From contig JACTMY010000018.1 in the NCBI GenBank assembly GCA_014584395.1, positions 466,342-530,341 of the forward strand: DNA of 64,000 bases, written 5' to 3'. This document shows, piece after piece, positions 59,112-64,000 of this stretch. The translations under genes and the position numbers were made by a program. Numbering within the stretch: position 1 is the first letter of the stretch; the number at the start of each line of letters is the position of its first letter. Source of the DNA: Planctomycetota bacterium (GTDB taxonomy: Bacteria; Planctomycetota; Planctomycetia; Gemmatales; HRBIN36). The notes under the pieces were generated by a model. It made no database searches and was not told the DNA's origin. It worked only from the letters and a program-made list of their open reading frames with translations.

Positions 59112-59285
59112 TCAAAAATCATCCCATTCGAGTTGGGGATGGCGCTCGAGGATGGTTTTCTTGCTCACTCCTTCCTCCAAGGCGTCGAGCACTTCTGCCA
59201 CCGTGATCGCCAGTCCGCGAATGCAGGGTTCGCCGCCACGAACGCCGGGATGGAAGGTGATGCGTTCGGACCAATGGCATTTCAT
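59112..59285 (-). CDS. DUF433-family protein
   Basis: A 57-residue protein: MKCHWSERITFHPGVRGGEPCIRGLAITVAEVL..., the DUF433 pattern (HPGVRGGxPCIRGxRI). DUF433 proteins are often VapB-like antitoxins paired with a DUF5615 PIN-like toxin; no such partner gene is seen here. It starts 11 nt after the kinase stop and probably shares its transcript. The start at 59285 is chosen because the family begins there. Confidence 0.85.
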   Translation of the reverse strand: MKCHWSERITFHPGVRGGEPCIRGLAITVAEVLDALEEGVSKKTILERHPQLEWDDF

Positions 59286-59296
59286 GGTAGGATCAC

Positions 59297-62200
59297 TCAC
59301 TTCTCGTCGTCGGTTGAAGGCAGCCCTTGCCAGACCTGGATTTGGTTGCGGGTGATGACCCGGGTCAAGGGGCTCATGACGAGTTGCCGGCCATTGGCAC
59401 TGAAGCTGAGATAAAAGGGGCGGCCGCCAACTTCGTTCTTCAGTGTGAGAATGGGCTGTTGGGCGCTTTCGCCTTGAACGTCCCAGAGCCACAGGGCCGA
59501 TCCATCGCGGTTGCTCGACACCAGCCGGCGCTGGTCGGGGCTGAACAGAGTTGGACCATTGCCGCCAAATGTCCGCACGCTTTTATTCTCCAAATCCCAG
59601 ACGACGATGGGAGCACTGAGGTGCCGCAGGGCCATGCCGGTCGACTTATCCACACCCGAACTTTCTTGGAAATAGCTCATGTCCATGACGGAGGCCGCCG
59701 CCCACTTGCCGTCGCCGCTGATCGAGAGGTGGTTATAGTGTCCCAACAACCCATAGATGGGCGGCAGTTCATGCGTCCAGGTGCGTTCGATTTGGCCGGT
59801 CTGGCAGTCAATGGCGTGGAGCCGCAGCAGGAACGGTTGATCCGCGCCCTGTTTTTGTATTTCCAGCACGAATAAGCGGGCCGCGTTGGGATGGAACGCC
59901 ACGGCCACGTTGGCTAGCGTGAGCGTTTTCTGCGCTGGCGCTTGGCCGATGCTCCATAAGTGGATATGTGATTTTTCATGGAGAGCGTCATTCGCTGGGT
60001 TGTCTGGTTGCAAGTCCTGTCGAGCGGCCAGCCAGCGGCCATCGTCGCTGACGGCCAACATCCCCATCATCCACACGATTCGCCGCCAATCCTTATTTTC
60101 AAAGTCGAAGACGAGGCGTTTTTCATGGGTGTCCCAAACTTGCAGCTTGGCTTTGCCGGCATCGCGTATTTCTTGCAAGCCTCTGCCGCGCGGTTGGCGC
60201 GGATCCGCCGCAGTAGGCTCCATCACGGGCAGGGCGATGAAGCGGCCACGGGAGCTGAAGGTCAAGCTGGTCACCCCGCCAAAGGCATCGAGGTTGGGGA
60301 TGATGAATTCCGTCGACCGCTTCCGGGTTGACACGTTGACGCGGTCCATGTGAATCGTGGGGTTCATCCCCTGGCTGGCCCCCATGATTTGCGAGATGAG
60401 CAAATCTTCGCCAGGGTCCAGGTGCGTCATGGCGGCGGCCAGTCCCGATCCTTCGATGGGCGGCGGTTCTTGGAGCGACCAGACGCGCATCGTGCCGTCC
60501 GTTCCCAGCGAGGCGATGCTCTTGGTCGGCTCCAGGAAAGCCAGGCCGCGAACTTCCCCCACGTGGCCGCGCAGGGTCTTTTGAATTTGACCGGTCTCCG
60601 AATCGAGCAGATGGATGGCTCCATCCGTACAGGCCACGGCCAGCCGGCCGTTTGGAATCGGTTCCACGCAAAGGCTGCTGATGTCGTAATGTTCTAAATT
60701 CCAGGTGTTCTTCCGCGCGGCGTCCTGAAGATGAAACGCAAAAACGCGCGGCCGCCCCCGGCCAAACATGAAGGCGCGATCGGAGCGAATCGAGGCGTAA
60801 CCGATTTCCCCAGTCGCCTCGGGGATGCAGCCCGATAGAAGAGCCGAGCCAGCATTGAAAAAGGGGCTGACGTTGAAGATCATGCGCGGCTCCGGCTTGG
60901 GGGCCGTTAGCGGCCAGCAAATAAATTGGCTCCCCCCGGAAGTTTCTTGATTGGCGGTGAGCACCGTGCCCTTGAGATCGAAATGCAAAGAAACCACCCG
61001 CACTTCGCAGCTTTTCGGCGGCATGTTTGGGAACAGACGCTGCAAGATTCGCCCCGCTGGGAAAGTCTCCTCGAACTGGAGGCTCTGCAAGTTCAACATG
61101 GAAACCAGGTGCACGGTTTTCTCTGGATCAGGCAGATCCGTCCAGCGATGGCCGCAGGCAAGCAGGGGTTTCGTCGGGTGAAACGCCAGACTGTAAATCG
61201 GCACGGGCAGTTTTTCCAAACGATGCCGTTCTCGACCGGTAGCGGCATCCCACATGACGAGTTGACATTGCAGTTCTCTCGTCCGATCCACGAGCGGGTC
61301 CCCCGGATAATTGAAAACCGCGGCGATGATCTGGCCGTCCGGCGACAGGGCCAGGGCTTGCGGCATGTGGTGCCCGATGGCGAATTCCGCTATATCCTTT
61401 TCCTGTTCGACGTCGCACACCGCCAAGGTTAAGGACTTTTTCGGCGCGTTGAGATCAACGGGTTGATCGGACTCCGCGGCGAAGACCGCTTCCATGTCCA
61501 GGTTTTTCATGCTCAAGTAAGCCAGACGCCGGCCGTCGAGGCTGGAGGCCATCCGGCGAAACGCCGGGCGCATGAAGCGTTCTCCGTGGATCAACTTGTT
61601 GAGATAATGCCACTCCCAAGAACGGTACTCTTTCGGACTTTCAAGCAGCGACTGCTCCACCTGGGCGATATTGTTGACCGACCAGGCAAATTGGGCCGCC
61701 ATCATCCGCTGGGCATAACCGGCGCGGCGTTCCGCCTCTGCCTGGCGCAGCGCTTGCTGCTTCGCCTCTTGGGCCGCTTGATACTGCTCCCGGTATTGTT
61801 CGCTGAAGCGCTCGGCTCGATCCCGCTCGAAGCGCGCATCCCAATACAGCCACAGACTGATGATTAATCCCGACGCCAGCGTGAGAAACAACAGCGCGAT
61901 CAGGGCCGCGATGGTGGGACGCCGGCGCACCCATTTGACCATGCGTTCGACCGGCCCGATAGGGCGGGCCAGGATCGGCTCTTCGTTCAAAAAGCGGCGC
62001 AGGTCCTCCGCCAGGTCCGCCGCCGAGGCATACCGTTTCCTTGGCTCCTTTTGCAGGCACTTGAGGCAGATGGTCTCCAAATCACTGGGCGTCTTGGGTT
62101 GAAGCTGGCTCGGCGGCACCGGGTCGCAATGAATCACCTGCATGGCCGTGTCGATGGGCGTCGCGGCCTTGAAGGGCGGCCTTCCCGTGAGCATCTCATA

Positions 62201-62971
62201 TAGGATGGCGCCGATGGCGTAGATGTCCGTCCACGGGCCAATCTTCTTCAACTCCCCGCCGGCCTGCTCGGGGGCCATGTAGCTGGGCGTGCCCACGATG
62301 GCGCCCGTGGTCGTGTGGCCCGTGGCGCTGTCCAATTGCTTGGCCAGGCCAAAATCGGTGATCTTGGGATGGCAGGACTGAATGGGGATGTCCTGATCGG
62401 CGGGAGCGGCCGATGATTGCGAGGACGCGAACAGTTGATCGGTCGAACTGACCTCGAGCAAGATGTTGGCGGGTTTCAAATCGCGGTGGACAATGCCTTG
62501 CCCATGGGCGACATGGATCGCATCGGCAACGGCGGCGGCCAGGCGCGCCGCTTCCCGGGCGGGCAAGGGCGTCCCCGCCATTTTCTTGTCCAGGCTGCCC
62601 TGCGCGGCGTATTCCAACGCCAGATAGGGTTGTCCTTGCCATTCACCGACTTCGTAAATCTGCACCAAATGAGGATGGCGCAGCCTGGCGATGGCCTCGG
62701 CTTCCGTTCGCAGCCGGCTCAAACGCTCATGCCCCGCATTGGTCCCGCCCAGGATCATCTTCAGGGCGACCCAGCGCTTCAAGGGTAGATGCTGGGCCAG
62801 AAAGACAACGGCCATCCCGCCCCGGCCCAACTCCCGCAGAAGCTGATAGCCCGGCGGCGCCGGCCCCAGTTCCGTCCCCGCGGAACCCACGTGGTCCAGC
62901 GTCGGTGCATCCACGGGCGCCGGGTCGGGCTTGAGGAGCGTCGGCGTGTCTTCGATCGGCGACTGCGACAT
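59297..62971 (-). CDS. Ser/Thr protein kinase with C-terminal WD40-like repeats
   Basis: A 1224-residue Pkn-type kinase. The amino-terminal catalytic domain is complete: glycine loop GRGGMA 49-54, Lys71, HRD 162-164, DFG 206-208 and GTPSYMAPE 227-235. A TM segment lies at about 353-375, followed by a short Gln/Arg-rich coiled coil. The remaining 800 residues hold WD40-type repeats; one clear example is LRGHVGEVRGLAFLEPTKSI with TMRVWSL. The topology puts the kinase inside and the propeller outside. A DUF433 gene follows 11 nt later. Confidence 0.88.
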   Translation of the reverse strand: MSQSPIEDTPTLLKPDPAPVDAPTLDHVGSAGTELGPAPPGYQLLRELGRGGMAVVFLAQHLPLKRWVALKMILGGTNAGHERLSRLRTEAEAIARLRHPHLVQIYEVGEWQGQPYLALEYAAQGSLDKKMAGTPLPAREAARLAAAVADAIHVAHGQGIVHRDLKPANILLEVSSTDQLFASSQSSAAPADQDIPIQSCHPKITDFGLAKQLDSATGHTTTGAIVGTPSYMAPEQAGGELKKIGPWTDIYAIGAILYEMLTGRPPFKAATPIDTAMQVIHCDPVPPSQLQPKTPSDLETICLKCLQKEPRKRYASAADLAEDLRRFLNEEPILARPIGPVERMVKWVRRRPTIAALIALLFLTLASGLIISLWLYWDARFERDRAERFSEQYREQYQAAQEAKQQALRQAEAERRAGYAQRMMAAQFAWSVNNIAQVEQSLLESPKEYRSWEWHYLNKLIHGERFMRPAFRRMASSLDGRRLAYLSMKNLDMEAVFAAESDQPVDLNAPKKSLTLAVCDVEQEKDIAEFAIGHHMPQALALSPDGQIIAAVFNYPGDPLVDRTRELQCQLVMWDAATGRERHRLEKLPVPIYSLAFHPTKPLLACGHRWTDLPDPEKTVHLVSMLNLQSLQFEETFPAGRILQRLFPNMPPKSCEVRVVSLHFDLKGTVLTANQETSGGSQFICWPLTAPKPEPRMIFNVSPFFNAGSALLSGCIPEATGEIGYASIRSDRAFMFGRGRPRVFAFHLQDAARKNTWNLEHYDISSLCVEPIPNGRLAVACTDGAIHLLDSETGQIQKTLRGHVGEVRGLAFLEPTKSIASLGTDGTMRVWSLQEPPPIEGSGLAAAMTHLDPGEDLLISQIMGASQGMNPTIHMDRVNVSTRKRSTEFIIPNLDAFGGVTSLTFSSRGRFIALPVMEPTAADPRQPRGRGLQEIRDAGKAKLQVWDTHEKRLVFDFENKDWRRIVWMMGMLAVSDDGRWLAARQDLQPDNPANDALHEKSHIHLWSIGQAPAQKTLTLANVAVAFHPNAARLFVLEIQKQGADQPFLLRLHAIDCQTGQIERTWTHELPPIYGLLGHYNHLSISGDGKWAAASVMDMSYFQESSGVDKSTGMALRHLSAPIVVWDLENKSVRTFGGNGPTLFSPDQRRLVSSNRDGSALWLWDVQGESAQQPILTLKNEVGGRPFYLSFSANGRQLVMSPLTRVITRNQIQVWQGLPSTDDEK

Positions 62972-63312
62972 AGGTGTGTCACTTCTTTGCGTTTATTCCC
63001 TGTCTACAGGACCGAAGCACCATCCACGCTGGTTGGCCGCTATTTTACCAAATCGCCAAGCCCGACGATGGGAAAATGTTGGTCCTTTCAGCCAACTTCT
63101 GCTGGCATAGGCGGCCCTGGCGGCGTTCTTGTAATCAATGACCGACAGATGTCCTCGGCTTGCTGACCCCCTTTTAACAACGTCGATGCCAGCAGTGAAA
63201 AATCGTCCGCAACAAGACTGGCAATCGCGGTTGAGCGCGTTACACTGGGAGACAGTGGGCCTGTCCTACCCCATGCAATCTCCCCGCACTTGACCGAGGA
63301 AGTGACCCCGCG
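62972..63312. other. Divergent intergenic region
   Basis: 341 bp between the divergent kinase and the partial secreted-protein gene. It must hold both promoters. I see no clear -35/-10 pair; a 9-bp inverted repeat TGCTGGCAT/ATGCCAGCA is spaced about 75 bp apart. No coding frame is supported. Confidence 0.45.
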
Positions 63313-64000
63313 ATGAAGCCTTCCTTTTTCACCTCGCTGCTGCTGACGGGATGGTGTCTTGGCGGCATGACAACGCTGCCTCTGCACGCCGATGAAACCG
63401 AGGCCTTTCGGGAAGAACAAACGAAAGCCGCGAGCCATCTTTGGAAGAATGTGATCACGCAAGGATTGGACCCGAACGTCCACGCCACGACCAATTTTCT
63501 TCTGGTTGGCACGGTCGATGCTCGGGTTTTGGAGTCGATGGGCAAGGTGGCGGAAAAGGTGCTGCCCACGCTTCGGACCAATCTCGACTTTGGCGAGAAC
63601 GAAACCATCTGGGAGGGGCGGTTGGTCATTCATGCCGCCAAGCTCCGACCCCATTTTCAGATGCTGTTCTCCAAGGTCAAAAAGTCCCGCCCGGGCAACG
63701 ATGAAATCTCCACCTTCGTGCATCAGGGCCGGCAATCGTTCATTCTGCTCGGGCCTCCCTTGACGGGCAATCGCAAGGTCAGCCACGAGCACGACCTCAT
63801 CACCCAACTGGCGGGGGTGATGCTGACGCATCGCCGGGAGATCAATCTCATCCCCGATTGGTTGATTCAGGGGTATGGCCGCAGCGAACTTTACCGCTAT
63901 TCACCGCGCAGCTTTACTCAAGAGCGGGTCGCCGCCGCACAGCTTTTGAGCCAGTCCAAGTACAACATCCATGAATTGATGGCGGGGAATCTCGGTCCGA
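63313..64000 (+). CDS. Secreted protein, amino-terminal fragment
   Basis: An open frame from ATG at 63313 to the window end, with no stop in 229 codons. It starts MKPSFFTSLLLTGWCLGG and has a signal peptide ending near PLHADE. The mature part includes ATTNFLLVGTVDARVLESM and FVHQGRQSFILLGPPLTGNR. No domain is recognised; the layout (secreted, with repeated short blocks) resembles planctomycete proteins of unknown function. GAGGAAG precedes the ATG by about 11 nt. The true length is unknown. Confidence 0.75.
   Translation, partial: MKPSFFTSLLLTGWCLGGMTTLPLHADETEAFREEQTKAASHLWKNVITQGLDPNVHATTNFLLVGTVDARVLESMGKVAEKVLPTLRTNLDFGENETIWEGRLVIHAAKLRPHFQMLFSKVKKSRPGNDEISTFVHQGRQSFILLGPPLTGNRKVSHEHDLITQLAGVMLTHRREINLIPDWLIQGYGRSELYRYSPRSFTQERVAAAQLLSQSKYNIHELMAGNLGP

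Noticed and set aside
1..64000. CRISPR arrays, prophage genes, transposases or defence islands
   Set aside because: No regularly spaced repeats, integrases, terminases or transposase motifs were seen.

Overview
The window reads as chromosomal DNA of a planctomycete, most likely of the Gemmataceae or a close relative. The basis is a high-GC genome with good Shine-Dalgarno sites, a secreted DUF1800/DUF1501 pair, very long Ser/Thr kinases (one with RDD membrane domains, one with WD40-like repeats), Cys-rich and DUF11 surface proteins, and an RpmF-PlsX-FabD-AcpP-FabF cluster. The lineage call is inference from family content; no rRNA is present.

Region 1 (1-11800, minus strand) is a fused S10/spc ribosomal-protein operon, transcribed from a TTGACA-type promoter near 11735-11762: rpsJ-rplD-rplW-rplB-rpsS-[initiator tRNA-Met]-rplV-rpsC-rplP-rpmC-rpsQ-rplN-rplX-rplE-rpsN-rpsH-rplF-rplR-rpsE-rplO-secY-adk-map (map is cut by the window edge). 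rplC is missing between rpsJ and rplD, rpmD is missing between rpsE and rplO, an initiator tRNA sits inside the operon, and rpsC overlaps rplP by 68 nt.

Region 2 (12000-24400) holds secreted and envelope proteins: a DUF3352-like protein, the DUF1800/DUF1501 pair, a His-rich polytopic membrane protein of unknown function, tRNA-Phe, a secreted redoxin, an animal-type adenylosuccinate lyase (purB), a Tyr-rich small secreted protein, a putative molybdenum carrier, a fasciclin protein and an EF-hand lipoprotein. Several strong intrinsic terminators separate these monocistronic units.

Region 3 (24400-37800) holds modABC (molybdate uptake), a convergent OprO/P-type porin, a 1149-residue kinase with an apparent second, degenerate kinase domain and two RDD domains, SppA, a UvrC-like protein without the C-terminal nuclease half, a TSUP permease, a repeat-rich 760-bp island with no clear gene, and a Cys-rich beta-barrel protein.

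Region 4 (38100-50660, minus strand) holds a protein-arginine phosphorylation module with two McsA paralogues and McsB, glutamine-dependent NAD synthetase, a methyltransferase, envelope proteins, and the rpmF-plsX-fabD-acpP-fabF lipid cluster, which lacks fabH and fabG.

Region 5 (50900-64000) holds a LysM protein divergent from a DUF11 lipoprotein, a small membrane protein, rpmA, obgE-coaX and an MnmE-like GTPase lacking the C-terminal Cys motif, then a WD40-type kinase followed by a DUF433 gene, and the start of a secreted protein that runs off the window. I saw no CRISPR array, prophage, transposase or recognised defence island.
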